In this document: piece by piece, positions 17,186-25,547 of the stretch
Position numbering within the stretch: position 1 is the stretch's first letter
How the letters are laid out: each line of letters opens with the position of its first letter
NCBI GenBank assembly: GCA_900554515.1
Contig: USHN01000002.1
Coordinates: 84,479 to 148,478 of the forward strand
Source of the DNA: an uncultured Acidaminococcus sp.
Lineage (GTDB): Bacteria; Bacillota; Negativicutes; Acidaminococcales; Acidaminococcaceae
Length of the DNA stretch: 64,000 nucleotides
Direction: 5' to 3'
Made by a program: the position numbers and the translations under genes
The notes under the pieces: generated by a model
What the model was told of the DNA's origin: nothing
Seen by the model: the letters and a program-made list of their open reading frames with translations, nothing else
Databases searched by the model: none

Positions 17186-18091
17186 ATGATCAGATTGACA
17201 CGCAAGACCGATCTAGAAAACGAAATCAATATTTTTTTAGAGTATTTGACGGTGGAAATTGGGCTGGCCCAAAATACCAGGGATTCCTATGGACGGGATC
17301 TGCGGCTGTTTGCGGTCTGGGTGAACCGCCCTTTGGCGGAAGTGACGAAAGATGATATCTCCCGGTATCTCAAAATACTGAAAGAACAGCATTATGCGCC
17401 CACGTCCCTGTCCCGCAAGCTGGCAGCGCTCAAGGCATTTTTTCGGTTTATGACCGGGGAAGGGTATTTGGACGAAGATCCTTCCGAAGTAGTAGAAGCC
17501 GGGAGCCGGGGCGCCATGCTGCCCAAAGTCCTGAGCTTGGAGGAAGTAAAAGCGCTTTTTGCGGCCGTGGATCTTACGCAAAAAGAAGGCATCCGGGACC
17601 GGGCCATGCTGGAAGTGATGTATGCCACCGGCATGCGGGTTTCTGAGCTGTTAGGGCTTACGGTAAACCGTGTCAATTTGAAAACCCATTATGTGATTGC
17701 GTTCGGCAAAGGGGCCAAGGAAAGATTGATCCCTTTAGGACACTATGCCATTTACTATTTAGAAAAATATTTGCTGGAGGTACGGCCTAAAATGGTCCGT
17801 GCCCAGCACCCTACGGATGATCTTTTTCTCACCGTCCGGGGCAGCGGCATGACCCGGCAGCGCTTTTGGCAGATTATCAAAGTCTACGGACAAAAGGCCG
17901 GTATCAAAAAGCCGTTGACGCCCCATATCCTGCGTCATTCCTTTGCTACGCATATGTTAAATAACGGGGCAGATCTCCGGACCGTGCAGGAACTCTTAGG
18001 ACATTCGGATATTTCTACCACACAGATTTATACCCATTTGACGGATAACCGGCTTAAAGCCGTATTTGACAAGAGCCACCCCCGGGCATAA
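17186..18091 (+). CDS. xerD: Tyrosine recombinase XerD
   Basis: A 301-residue site-specific recombinase with all catalytic residues: Arg151 (TGMRVSELL), Lys175, His247 and Arg250 (HILRHSF), His273 (LGHSD) and Tyr282 (TQIYTH). The C-terminus ends SHPRA like XerC/XerD. The stretch MTRQRFWQIIKVYGQKAGI resembles XerD more than XerC. It resolves chromosome dimers at dif with a partner. ATG 17186 has AAGGA directly abutting, so TTG 17195, 9 nt past that site, is a serious alternative start. No att site or mobile element accompanies it, so a housekeeping role is likely. Confidence 0.9.
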   Translation: MIRLTRKTDLENEINIFLEYLTVEIGLAQNTRDSYGRDLRLFAVWVNRPLAEVTKDDISRYLKILKEQHYAPTSLSRKLAALKAFFRFMTGEGYLDEDPSEVVEAGSRGAMLPKVLSLEEVKALFAAVDLTQKEGIRDRAMLEVMYATGMRVSELLGLTVNRVNLKTHYVIAFGKGAKERLIPLGHYAIYYLEKYLLEVRPKMVRAQHPTDDLFLTVRGSGMTRQRFWQIIKVYGQKAGIKKPLTPHILRHSFATHMLNNGADLRTVQELLGHSDISTTQIYTHLTDNRLKAVFDKSHPRA

Positions 18092-18102
18092 AGGAATCGT
18101 TC

Positions 18103-19065
18103 ATGAGAAGAAAAAAGTCAAAAAATCATTTTTTTCGTAACGCAGTTTTATTGTTGGTGGTGTGTGCCTGTGCTGGATTATTCTATGCCTATAGGCAGGA
18201 AAAGGCTGCCCATCCGGAAGAAAGCTGGCAGGAAGCAGCCCAAAAGACCATTACCGATACCGTAGAAAAGGGAAAAGACCTGACGCCGGAAGGCAAAGAC
18301 AGTGAAGATAAGGAAAAGAAGGCGTCGGAACAAAAAGGCGTAACTAAAAAGCAGCCAGCTTCCCCTGCTTCCAGTAGTGATTGGCTGCCAGGCCTTAGCA
18401 AACGGCAATATAAAGGGAAACTGGCGGTAGTGATTGATGACTGCGGGTATGATATGGAGGCACTGCGTACCTTAACACGACTTCCGCTGCCCATGAGTTT
18501 TGCCATTATTCCCTTTAAAACCCATAGCCGGGATGCCTTGCAGGAAATTCATAGCCAGGGACGCGTCGCTATGCTGCATTTGCCCATGGAGCCTATGAGT
18601 GGGGGCAGCAGCGAACCAGAAGCGGTAAAAGTGGGCATGACAAGAGAGCAGATTCAGCGCTTCACCCAAAAAGCCATTGACAGCCTGCCGGGGATTCAGG
18701 GCGTAAATAATCACCAGGGATCCCGGGCAACATCTAATGGCCCCACCATTACCGCAGCGCTAAGTACCATGAAGCAGAACGGGCTCTTTTTCGTAGACAG
18801 CCGCACGTCCAGCAGCACGGTGGCAGAGGAAAAGGCCGCGGCGCTGGGGATGCGTACGGGACACAATAGTCTTTTCCTGGATAACAGCGCTGATGAGGAG
18901 ACTATCCGGCGGCAGATTGGAAGAGCCATTGCCCTGGCAGACCAATACGGATCCATTATTGTGATCTGTCATGCCAGGCCTCATACGGCCGCAGCCTGGA
19001 AAAAAAGTGCAGCAGCCATACAAGCTACCGGCATTCGGCTTGTGCCGGTGACCGATGTGTTATAA
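18103..19065 (+). CDS. Divergent polysaccharide deacetylase family protein (YibQ-like)
   Basis: 320 residues. One N-terminal membrane anchor (about 10-28) precedes a charged, Lys/Glu-rich linker (35-100). The catalytic-fold domain begins at KLAVVIDDCGYD and continues with PLPMSFAIIPF, LHLPMEP and GVNNHQGSRAT. These are landmarks of the YibQ/DUF610 divergent polysaccharide deacetylases. Enzyme activity has not been generally established for the family. It would act on the outer face of the cytoplasmic membrane. The ATG follows AAGGAATC, 12 nt after xerD. Confidence 0.85.
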   Translation: MRRKKSKNHFFRNAVLLLVVCACAGLFYAYRQEKAAHPEESWQEAAQKTITDTVEKGKDLTPEGKDSEDKEKKASEQKGVTKKQPASPASSSDWLPGLSKRQYKGKLAVVIDDCGYDMEALRTLTRLPLPMSFAIIPFKTHSRDALQEIHSQGRVAMLHLPMEPMSGGSSEPEAVKVGMTREQIQRFTQKAIDSLPGIQGVNNHQGSRATSNGPTITAALSTMKQNGLFFVDSRTSSSTVAEEKAAALGMRTGHNSLFLDNSADEETIRRQIGRAIALADQYGSIIVICHARPHTAAAWKKSAAAIQATGIRLVPVTDVL

Positions 19066-19088
19066 GTTGGTGTGAAGGAGGGATTGCC

Positions 19089-19952
19089 ATGCTAAAAACA
19101 ACCTTATTAATGGCCATGATGACGGCTATTTTAATGGTCATCGGGGACTATGTGGGAGGTACTGATGGGATGACCATCATGCTGATTTTTTCCCTGGTAT
19201 CTAATTTTGCGATGTATTGGTTCAGCGACAAAGTCGTCATCAGTCAATACAACGCCCAGCAGGTAGATGTCACTAGCGCCCCGCAGCTGTACCATATCGT
19301 GGAAGGCTTGGCGCAGCGGGGCGATCTGCCCATGCCCAAAGTCTATATCATTCCTACCCGTCTGCCCAATGCTTTTACCACGGGGCGCAATCCGGACCAT
19401 GCGGCTGTCTGCGTGACGGAAGGACTCTTGGACCTATTGGAGCCTCGGGAAATCGCAGGGGTTTTGGGTCACGAAATGAGCCATATCAAACACCGGGATA
19501 TTTTGATCAGTACCATTGCTGCCGGCATGGCAGGCGTAATTTCTCTATTGGCCCGCTTTGCTTTCTGGTTTGGCGGCAGCCGGGACAATCGCCGCAATAA
19601 TCCCATCGCAGCGATTCTGATTCTGGTATTGACCCCCATTGCGGCGGCGATTATCCAATTGGCTATTTCCCGCACCCGGGAATATATGGCGGACTATACC
19701 GGGGGGCAACTGTCCGGTGATCCGGATGCTTTGGCGGATGCCCTTGGAAAAATCGAAGGGTATGCACGCCAGTGCACCATGCCCCATGCTACAGAGTCTA
19801 CTGCCCATATGTTTATTATTTCCCCGTTTTCTGCCCAGGATGCCAAGACGTTATTCAGCACCCATCCATCTACGGAAGAGCGAATTGCCCGTCTCCGCCA
19901 GGAGGCTCAGGGAATGCGGGAGCAGGGGACACTTCATCCGCTTGTAGAATAG
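19089..19952 (+). CDS. htpX: Membrane zinc metalloprotease HtpX
   Basis: A 287-residue M48 protease with the zinc motif HEMSH at residues 128-132 and the third ligand region RTREYMADYTGG. There are two N-terminal and two central membrane helices. HtpX degrades misfolded membrane proteins at the cytoplasmic membrane. The start has GGAGGG 8 nt upstream. A hairpin at 19967-19990 follows it. Confidence 0.94.
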   Translation: MLKTTLLMAMMTAILMVIGDYVGGTDGMTIMLIFSLVSNFAMYWFSDKVVISQYNAQQVDVTSAPQLYHIVEGLAQRGDLPMPKVYIIPTRLPNAFTTGRNPDHAAVCVTEGLLDLLEPREIAGVLGHEMSHIKHRDILISTIAAGMAGVISLLARFAFWFGGSRDNRRNNPIAAILILVLTPIAAAIIQLAISRTREYMADYTGGQLSGDPDALADALGKIEGYARQCTMPHATESTAHMFIISPFSAQDAKTLFSTHPSTEERIARLRQEAQGMREQGTLHPLVE

Positions 19953-19966
19953 AGTATAAAAAATAG

Positions 19967-19990
19967 AGGGTTCCCTGTATGGGGGACCCT
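19967..19990 (+). terminator. Hairpin after htpX
   Basis: AGGGTTCCC (19967-19975) pairs with GGGGGACCCT (19981-19990) with a T-G wobble. The tail TAAAATTTTC is only mildly U-rich. Confidence 0.6.
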
Positions 19991-20053
19991 TAAAATTTTC
20001 TAAAATAAATGTAAAAAATGAACACTTTTACTCTTTTATTCTTGTAGCGAATA

Positions 20054-20062
20054 TGCTAGAAT
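20054..20062 (+). promoter_or_regulatory. Extended -10 promoter for gltS
   Basis: TGCTAGAAT at 20054-20062 is a TGn-extended -10 about 85 nt upstream of the GTG start. The possible -35 at TTTATT is weak. Confidence 0.55.
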
Positions 20063-20147
20063 AAGACAAGTGGAAACAATTGGACTGGAGACATCGTCAT
20101 TTCCACATGCAATTATTATTTGTTATCTTTCTGAGGGGGTATGAAAA

Positions 20148-21389
20148 GTGGTACCGGTCTTGAAATTGACCATGTTTCACACATTGGCACTGGCAGTATT
20201 GTCTATTTGGTTTGGGGATTGGCTGAGAAATAAGCTGCCCATTCTGAAAAAATATTGCTTGCCCGGTGCTGTGGTAGGCGGTACGATTTTTGCCTGTATT
20301 TCCCTTGCACTGTATCAAGCAGGGATTTGTGAACTGAATTTTGATTATAAGGTGGTAAACAGCCTGTTCTACTGCATCTTCTTTGCAGCCAGCGGTGCTG
20401 CTGCCAGCCTGAGCTTACTAAAAACCGGCGGTAAATATGTTGTTCTGTTCTGCATTTCTGCAGCAGTTCTGGCTGCGATTCAAAATGCGCTGGCTATCGG
20501 CCTGGGGCAGGTATTGCATGTACCACCGCTGATTTCCATGATGACCGGTTCTATTCCTATGACCGGTGGTCACGGCAATGCGGCCGCATTTGCACCTATG
20601 GCTGTTAAAATGGGTGCCAGCAATGCGCTGGAAGTAGCCATTGCCGCCGCTACCTTCGGGCTGATTTCCGGTTCTATTATCGGCGGGCCGCTGGGCCGTT
20701 TCCTGATTGAACACAATCACCTGACCGATCCTGCCCTGGACGGCAAGGGAGATGTAGCCGAACAAAGCAACGGTGAAGTAGGGACTCCGATTTATCGGGG
20801 CGACGTGGTGCAAGCCATGTACCTGATGTGCCTGGCACTGGGCATTGGCGGCGCTGTAATGGTTGTGCTGCAAAAACTGGGGATTGCGTTTCCGATTCAC
20901 GTATGTGCCATGTTGGGCGGCATCCTGATTCGTTTGTACTATGATGCTAAAGCGGGAGATCATACCAAGCTGTACGAAGGTATTGACACTGTCAGCGATT
21001 TCAGTCTAGGCCTTTTTGTGGCTATGTCCATCATTTCCATGAAATTGTGGACACTGTCCGGCTTGGGACTGCAGCTGTTCCTCCTGTGCATGGCACAAGC
21101 GGTATTTATCATTCTCTACTGCGTATTCATCGACTACCCGCTCATGGGCAAAGGCTACGATGCTGCGATTATCGCTGTAGGGCACTCTGGATTTGGTCTG
21201 GGCGCCGTGCCGGTATCCATGACCACTATGACCACGGTGTGCAACCGGTATCGGTTCTCTAAGCTGGCGTTCTTCGTGGTACCGGTTATCGGGGGATTTT
21301 TGAGCAATATCACTAATGCGGTGATCATTGTAAAATTCTTGGATATTGCCCACAACATGACGGCAGCAGCTACGGCTTTCCTGTTCTAA
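20148..21389 (+). CDS. gltS: Sodium/glutamate symporter
   Basis: A 413-residue GltS with the two re-entrant-loop halves. Landmarks are SIPMTGGHGNAAAFAP in the first half and AVGHSGFGLGAVPVSMTTM in the second, with about 10 membrane helices. It imports L-glutamate with sodium, which fits an amino-acid-fermenting anaerobe. The GTG start is chosen because GAGGGGG ends 8 nt upstream and downstream codons match the family. An ATG at 20141 is out of frame. The gene is flanked by its own promoter and a strong terminator, so it is monocistronic. Confidence 0.94.
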   Translation: MVPVLKLTMFHTLALAVLSIWFGDWLRNKLPILKKYCLPGAVVGGTIFACISLALYQAGICELNFDYKVVNSLFYCIFFAASGAAASLSLLKTGGKYVVLFCISAAVLAAIQNALAIGLGQVLHVPPLISMMTGSIPMTGGHGNAAAFAPMAVKMGASNALEVAIAAATFGLISGSIIGGPLGRFLIEHNHLTDPALDGKGDVAEQSNGEVGTPIYRGDVVQAMYLMCLALGIGGAVMVVLQKLGIAFPIHVCAMLGGILIRLYYDAKAGDHTKLYEGIDTVSDFSLGLFVAMSIISMKLWTLSGLGLQLFLLCMAQAVFIILYCVFIDYPLMGKGYDAAIIAVGHSGFGLGAVPVSMTTMTTVCNRYRFSKLAFFVVPVIGGFLSNITNAVIIVKFLDIAHNMTAAATAFLF

Positions 21390-21410
21390 TCCAAGAAAAC
21401 TAAAAATAAA

Positions 21411-21453
21411 TAGTCAAAAACGGCTCCACTTCAGTGGGAGCCGTTTTTGACTA
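21411..21453. terminator. Strong bidirectional-type terminator after gltS
   Basis: A 17-bp perfect stem starts TAGTCAAAAACGGCTCC and its complement ends at 21453. A short loop at TTC lies between, with A- and T-runs in the arms, so it could act from either strand. Confidence 0.9.
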
Positions 21454-21484
21454 GTAGAAACCATCTCCTCATGCAGGATATTTC

Positions 21485-21493
21485 TGCTATAAT
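21485..21493 (+). promoter_or_regulatory. Extended -10 promoter for the methyltransferase gene
   Basis: TGCTATAAT at 21485-21493 is a perfect extended -10. No recognisable -35 lies 17 nt upstream. Confidence 0.6.
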
Positions 21494-21564
21494 GAGAAAA
21501 GAAAATCGGCAAAAGAGACTGTGCGGTTAGGGGAGAAATTATTGTAAAGGAAAGAAGGAACACG

Positions 21565-22361
21565 ATGAAGTTACATGGCGTTGAGGAAACCCTGCTAATC
21601 CCGCTGTGGGCAAGAGCCTACGAAACTACACAGTACAAACACCCACTGGTTCGTGATGAGCTGGCAGTGGAAATACTGCAAAAGATTGATTATGATTTTT
21701 CTAAATTTGATGGTGTTAAACTGTCGCAAATCGGTACAGCGGCACGCAGTGCCATTCTGGATAGGGAAACCAGAAAGTTCTTGCAGGAGCATCCCCGTGC
21801 CGTCTGTATCAATCTCTGCGCCGGACTGGATACCCGGTTCTATAGAGTAAATACGGCGGGGCTTGACTGGTACAATATTGATCTGCCCGATGTTATGCAG
21901 CTAAGAGCAGAAGTGCTGCCTAATGAACCGGAAAATGTACATAACATCATCGGTTCTATATTGGATAAAGAGACTTTTGCTGGTATAGATATAGGCGGAA
22001 GGGATGTTCTGCTGATTATGGAAGGGGCTTCCATGTATTTTACGCAGGAAGACATATGCCATCTGCTGCAATTATTGCATGACTATTTCCCCGGTGCTGT
22101 AATGCTGATGGAAGTGATGACACCCTTTTTGATCCGTCATCAGAAATACCATGATTCTGTGGGAAAATATGTAAGGCCCATTTTATCTGGGGCGTAACCG
22201 ACGGAAAGGAAATGGAACGAATGAAACCGTTCGTCCGTTTTTGTAACCAATGGACTTTCTATGAAGGCTTTCGTAGGCGGTGGGGCATTATGGGTTTACT
22301 TTCGCTTATCCCTTGGTGGAACAAAAATGTCAACAACAAAATTATTCAGTTCTCAATTTAA
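21565..22361 (+). pseudogene. Class I SAM methyltransferase (PPM1/COG3315-like), frameshifted near 22173
   Basis: The first frame gives 210 residues with an INLCAGLDTRFYRV SAM loop and the acidic NIDLPDVM. These are typical of the leucine-carboxyl-methyltransferase/O-methyltransferase family. It stops at 22197. From about 22170 another frame continues as HFIWGVTDGKEMERMK to a stop at 22359-22361, adding the C-terminal ~60 residues the family normally has. Adding one A at GTAAGG (22171-22176) restores a continuous ~265-residue protein reading YVKAHFIWG. The heptamer GGGAAAA at 22161-22167 sits in the correct phase for -1 slippage. The gene may be inactivated, carry a sequencing error or use recoding. 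Confidence 0.8.
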
Positions 22362-22509
22362 AGTAAGCGGTGTTTTGTCGGAGCGCTTTGTTTTAATAGA
22401 AACTATTACATTATATTTAAGAGACAGTTTTTAGCTCTTCTTATTTTTGAGTTATACCATTATACGGGCTTTATCAGACTCTGTTTCCTGTACTTTTAGA
22501 TACTGCCTA

Positions 22510-22538
22510 TTGTATAAAAATGCGAAAAGACGTATAAT
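22510..22538 (+). promoter_or_regulatory. Promoter for the amino-acid ABC transporter operon
   Basis: TTGTAT at 22510-22515 and TATAAT at 22533-22538 are spaced by 17 nt, about 52 nt before the first start codon. The rest of the gap from 22362 shows nothing recognisable. Confidence 0.75.
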
Positions 22539-22590
22539 AACCTAACAAGACTAAAAAAGCCTGGTAAGGGGCTTATGTGGAGGGGTAACA

Positions 22591-23367
22591 ATGAAAAAGA
22601 TGCATGTACTGGCAGGACTGATGGCGGCGTTGATGCTTGGTGTGGCCGGCTGCGGCGGCAGTGATACGAAGCAGGCGGCAACAGAGCAGAAGGTTTTAAA
22701 AGTAGGCACAGAACCTACTTTTGCTCCGTTTGAATTTCAGGAGAAAGATTCCAAGGACTTCACCGGGTTTGATATGGACCTGATTCGTGCGGTCGGCAAG
22801 CAAATGGGAATGAAGGTGGAAATCCAGAACATGGGCTTTGATGCCTTAATTCCAGCACTAAACAGCGGAAATATTGATGCGGCTGTGGCGGGAATGAGCA
22901 TTACCGAAGACCGGAAGAAAAACGTTGACTTTACGGATCCGTATTACACCTCTGGTCTGGTCGTAGTGGTAACGAATGACAATACCAGCATTAAGAGCAT
23001 TAATGACTTAAATGGGAAAAAGATTGCAACCCAAATTGGTACCACCGGTTCCGAACGGGCTTCCAAAGTACCGGGAGCAAAAGTGACCAACTTTAACACC
23101 AATGCAGAAGTTTTCCTGGAACTGGAAAATAAAGGCGTGGATGCCGTCGTAATTGATAAACCGGTAGCAGCCTACTACCTGACACAGGGAGGCAAAGGCA
23201 AAGACAAAATCGTAGGCGATACGATGGAAGCGGAAGACTACGGCATGGCCTTCAAGAAAGGTAGCAAACTGACGGCAGAAGCCAATAAAGCTCTGGCCGA
23301 GCTGAAGAAAAATGGCGAATATGATAAGATTTATGCCAAATGGTTTGGGGCAGCCGCTAAAAAATAA
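22591..23367 (+). CDS. Amino-acid ABC transporter substrate-binding lipoprotein
   Basis: 258 residues. The signal peptide ends in lipobox VAGC (Cys near residue 21), so it is a lipoprotein in the envelope. The mature part is a periplasmic-binding-protein type 2 fold of the polar amino-acid family. It shows KVGTEPTFAPFEFQ, GFDMDLIRAVGKQMG and AGMSITEDRKKNVDFTDPYY, as in glutamine/GlnH-like proteins. It heads a three-gene operon. Substrate is probably a polar amino acid such as glutamine, not proven. Confidence 0.92.
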   Translation: MKKMHVLAGLMAALMLGVAGCGGSDTKQAATEQKVLKVGTEPTFAPFEFQEKDSKDFTGFDMDLIRAVGKQMGMKVEIQNMGFDALIPALNSGNIDAAVAGMSITEDRKKNVDFTDPYYTSGLVVVVTNDNTSIKSINDLNGKKIATQIGTTGSERASKVPGAKVTNFNTNAEVFLELENKGVDAVVIDKPVAAYYLTQGGKGKDKIVGDTMEAEDYGMAFKKGSKLTAEANKALAELKKNGEYDKIYAKWFGAAAKK

Positions 23368-23383
23368 CTAGGAAGGGTTTTTC

Positions 23384-24040
23384 ATGAATTTTGAGATTAT
23401 CGAACAATCCCTGCCGCTACTTTTGGCAGGGGCAGGGATTACTGTTGAAATTACCGCTATGAGCGTGGGCCTTGGCATGGCTATCGGCATTGTGGTGGCA
23501 CTGATCCGTATGTGTGGCATCAAAGTGCTGAAGGTCCTGGGGGATATTTACGTGGATTTTCTCCGGGGCACGCCGCTTTTGGTTCAGATCTTTCTGGTGT
23601 ACTTTGCACTGCCTGCCTTGATCCATCACCGGGTGGATGCGTATGTAGCGGCTGTTTCTGCCTGCTCCATCAATAGTGGTGCGTATGTGGCAGAAATTTT
23701 CAGAGGCGGTATAGAAGCCATTGATAAGGGGCAGATGGAAGCAGGCCGCAGTCTGGGCATGACGTGGTGGCAAACCATGCGCCACATTATTTTGCCTCAG
23801 GCCTTTAAGCAGATCATCCCGCCATTAGGCAATGAATTTATTGCGATGTTAAAGGACTCTTCTCTGGTGTCCGTTATCGGCTTTGAAGAATTGACACGGC
23901 GGGGGCAGCTGATTATCGCCCGCACCTATGCGTCCTTTGAAATCTGGATGGCGGTTGCGGTAATTTACCTCATCATGACATTTGTGGTGGCACGGTTTAC
24001 CGGCTACCTGGAAAAGAGGTTTAAAAAGAATGAACAATGA
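23384..24040 (+). CDS. Amino-acid ABC transporter permease
   Basis: A 218-residue HisM/GlnP-type permease with five predicted helices. The ABC-coupling EAA motif reads [20 protein letters not shown] around residues 114-133. It sits 16 nt after the binding-protein gene and overlaps the ATPase gene by 11 nt. As a single permease it would act as a homodimer. Confidence 0.93.
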   Translation: MNFEIIEQSLPLLLAGAGITVEITAMSVGLGMAIGIVVALIRMCGIKVLKVLGDIYVDFLRGTPLLVQIFLVYFALPALIHHRVDAYVAAVSACSINSGAYVAEIFRGGIEAIDKGQMEAGRSLGMTWWQTMRHIILPQAFKQIIPPLGNEFIAMLKDSSLVSVIGFEELTRRGQLIIARTYASFEIWMAVAVIYLIMTFVVARFTGYLEKRFKKNEQ

Positions 24041-24761
24041 ACTGATCCAGGTCCGGGGACTTAGGAAAAACTATGGCAAGAATGAAGTCTTAAAGGGTAT
24101 TGACGTCACCGTACACGAAAAAGAAGTGATGGTGGTGATTGGTCCGTCCGGCGGCGGCAAGAGCACGTTTTTGCGTTGCTTAAACTATTCGGAAGTGCCT
24201 ACGAGCGGAGAGATTACCTTTGACGGGATTCCATTAAACGGGGACGCAAATATCAACGAAGTCCGCAAAGAAGTGGGAATGGTGTTCCAGCGGTTTAATC
24301 TGTTTCCCCATATGACGGTCATGGAAAACCTGACGCTGGCTCCTATGATTGTTCGGAAAATGCAAAAGGAAGAAGCAGTGGAAACTGCAAAAAAATACTT
24401 GGACAAGGTAGGCCTTTTGGAGAAAATAGATGCTTACCCGGGTTCCTTGTCCGGCGGACAGCAGCAGCGTGTAGCCATAGCCCGTGCTTTGTGCATGAAA
24501 CCCAAAGCCATGTTATTTGATGAACCGACCAGTGCCCTGGATCCGGAAATGATTAACGAAGTGTTGGACGTGATGAAGAGCCTGGCCCACGAAGGGATGA
24601 CCATGGTGGTAGTAACCCATGAAATGGGGTTTGCCCGGGAGGTGGGAGATCGGGTCCTGTTTTTGGACGGAGGTATCATCGCAGAGCAGGGGGATCCCCA
24701 GGAATTTTTTGCTCACCCACAGAATGAACGGGCCCGTAGCTTTTTGTCCAAGATTTTGTAG
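24030..24761 (+). CDS. Amino-acid ABC transporter ATP-binding protein
   Basis: A 243-residue GlnQ-type ATPase with Walker [10 protein letters not shown], signature [15 protein letters not shown], Walker [12 protein letters not shown] and the H-loop VVTHEMGFA. It powers import with the preceding permease and binding protein. ATG 24030 is chosen since AAAGAGGT lies upstream and the protein then starts [16 protein letters not shown]. The longer in-frame opening lies wholly inside the permease gene. Confidence 0.94.
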   Translation: MNNELIQVRGLRKNYGKNEVLKGIDVTVHEKEVMVVIGPSGGGKSTFLRCLNYSEVPTSGEITFDGIPLNGDANINEVRKEVGMVFQRFNLFPHMTVMENLTLAPMIVRKMQKEEAVETAKKYLDKVGLLEKIDAYPGSLSGGQQQRVAIARALCMKPKAMLFDEPTSALDPEMINEVLDVMKSLAHEGMTMVVVTHEMGFAREVGDRVLFLDGGIIAEQGDPQEFFAHPQNERARSFLSKIL

Positions 24762-24812
24762 AAAATATTGCAGGATTTTTTCTACCCATGTAGAACTAAT
24801 ACTATAACAACA

Positions 24813-24828
24813 AACAGGAATGCCTGTT
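24813..24828 (+). promoter_or_regulatory. Small leader hairpin before hpf
   Basis: AACAGG (24813-24818) and CCTGTT (24823-24828) form a perfect 6-bp hairpin with an AATG loop. It ends 2 nt before the GAGGAGG ribosome site of hpf. Confidence 0.5.
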
Positions 24829-24845
24829 CTGAGGAGGTAGTTATC

Positions 24846-25391
24846 ATGGCAGTAAGAGTTCGTGGTAAAAACATTGAAGTGACCCAGGCTTTAAAAGACT
24901 ACGTGGAAAAACGCATTGTTACGATTACTAAGCAATTCAAGACAGTAGGCGATATCAGTGCGGTAATGCGTGTAGAAAAAGGCAGCCATATTGTTGAAAT
25001 TACCGTTCCCGCCAGCGGCATCGTGCTGCGGGCTCAGGAAAGCAGCGACAATATGTACGCTTCCATTGATAAATGCGTGGATAAGATTGAACGGCAGATT
25101 CATAAGTATAAAACCCGCCTGATGCGCCGGAAATACAACAACTTCCGGGATGAAGCTCCGGCTCCGTTGCCCGTGGATGACGAAGAGGTGCAGGAAGAAA
25201 CGGGAGACTTTGTAGTAGCCCGTGAAAAGACTTACGCTATGCGTCCCATGGGTGTACAGGAAGCCATTATGCAGATGAATATGCTGAACCACGACTTCTT
25301 TGTATACTTTGATGCAGAGACAGAAAAAATGGCCATTGTATACCGCCGGAGAAGCGGGGACTATGGCGTGATTCGTCCAGAATTGGCGTAA
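24846..25391 (+). CDS. hpf: Ribosome hibernation promoting factor, long form
   Basis: A 181-residue long HPF. The N-terminal RaiA/S30AE ribosome-binding domain (MAVRVRGKNIEVTQALKDYV to about residue 100) joins through an acidic linker to the C-terminal dimerisation domain (REKTYAMRPMGVQEAIMQMN onward). It makes inactive 100S ribosomes in starvation. ATG 24846 is chosen for the strong GAGGAGG site. The in-frame extension to 24768 has none. It precedes secA, a common Firmicutes pairing, and ends in a strong terminator. Confidence 0.95.
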   Translation: MAVRVRGKNIEVTQALKDYVEKRIVTITKQFKTVGDISAVMRVEKGSHIVEITVPASGIVLRAQESSDNMYASIDKCVDKIERQIHKYKTRLMRRKYNNFRDEAPAPLPVDDEEVQEETGDFVVAREKTYAMRPMGVQEAIMQMNMLNHDFFVYFDAETEKMAIVYRRRSGDYGVIRPELA

Positions 25392-25427
25392 ATGGCGATT
25401 GAAGCAAGAATTTCATGAAATTTTTAC

Positions 25428-25459
25428 AAAGAGACAAGGCTTTTACCTTGTCTCTTTTT
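25428..25459 (+). terminator. Terminator after hpf
   Basis: AAAGAGACAAGG (25428-25439) and CCTTGTCTCTTT (25446-25457) form a perfect 12-bp stem with a 6-nt loop and a T-run. Confidence 0.92.
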
Positions 25460-25486
25460 GCTTTTCCTAAGTGCTTTTGCTATAAT
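25458..25486 (+). promoter_or_regulatory. secA promoter abutting the hpf terminator
   Basis: TTGCTT at 25458-25463 and TATAAT at 25481-25486 are 17 nt apart, with TG at 25478-25479 giving an extended -10. The -35 overlaps the terminator T-run. Confidence 0.78.
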
Positions 25487-25510
25487 AAAAAAATAAGCTT
25501 AGAGGAGTGT

Positions 25511-25529
25511 AGAGCACCTTTGGTGCTTT
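25511..25529 (+). promoter_or_regulatory. Small leader hairpin before secA
   Basis: AGAGCACC (25511-25518) pairs with GGTGCTTT (25522-25529), with one wobble and a TTT loop. It lies between the predicted transcription start and the AGGAG ribosome site. Confidence 0.5.
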
Positions 25530-25547
25530 AGAATAGGAGTGATATTT

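Noticed and set aside
17186..18091. Tyrosine recombinase as evidence of an integrative element
   Set aside because: It resembles XerD throughout, sits in a housekeeping run, and has no excisionase, att repeat or cargo beside it.
20141..20233. A 30-codon ORF starting at ATG 20141, overlapping the gltS start in another frame
   Set aside because: The ribosome site GAGGGGG ends about 1 nt before this ATG but 8 nt before the gltS GTG, which therefore fits much better.
22362..22590. Possible T-box or other riboswitch upstream of the amino-acid ABC operon
   Set aside because: No T-box motif, aptamer core or terminator pair could be found; only a simple promoter is supported.
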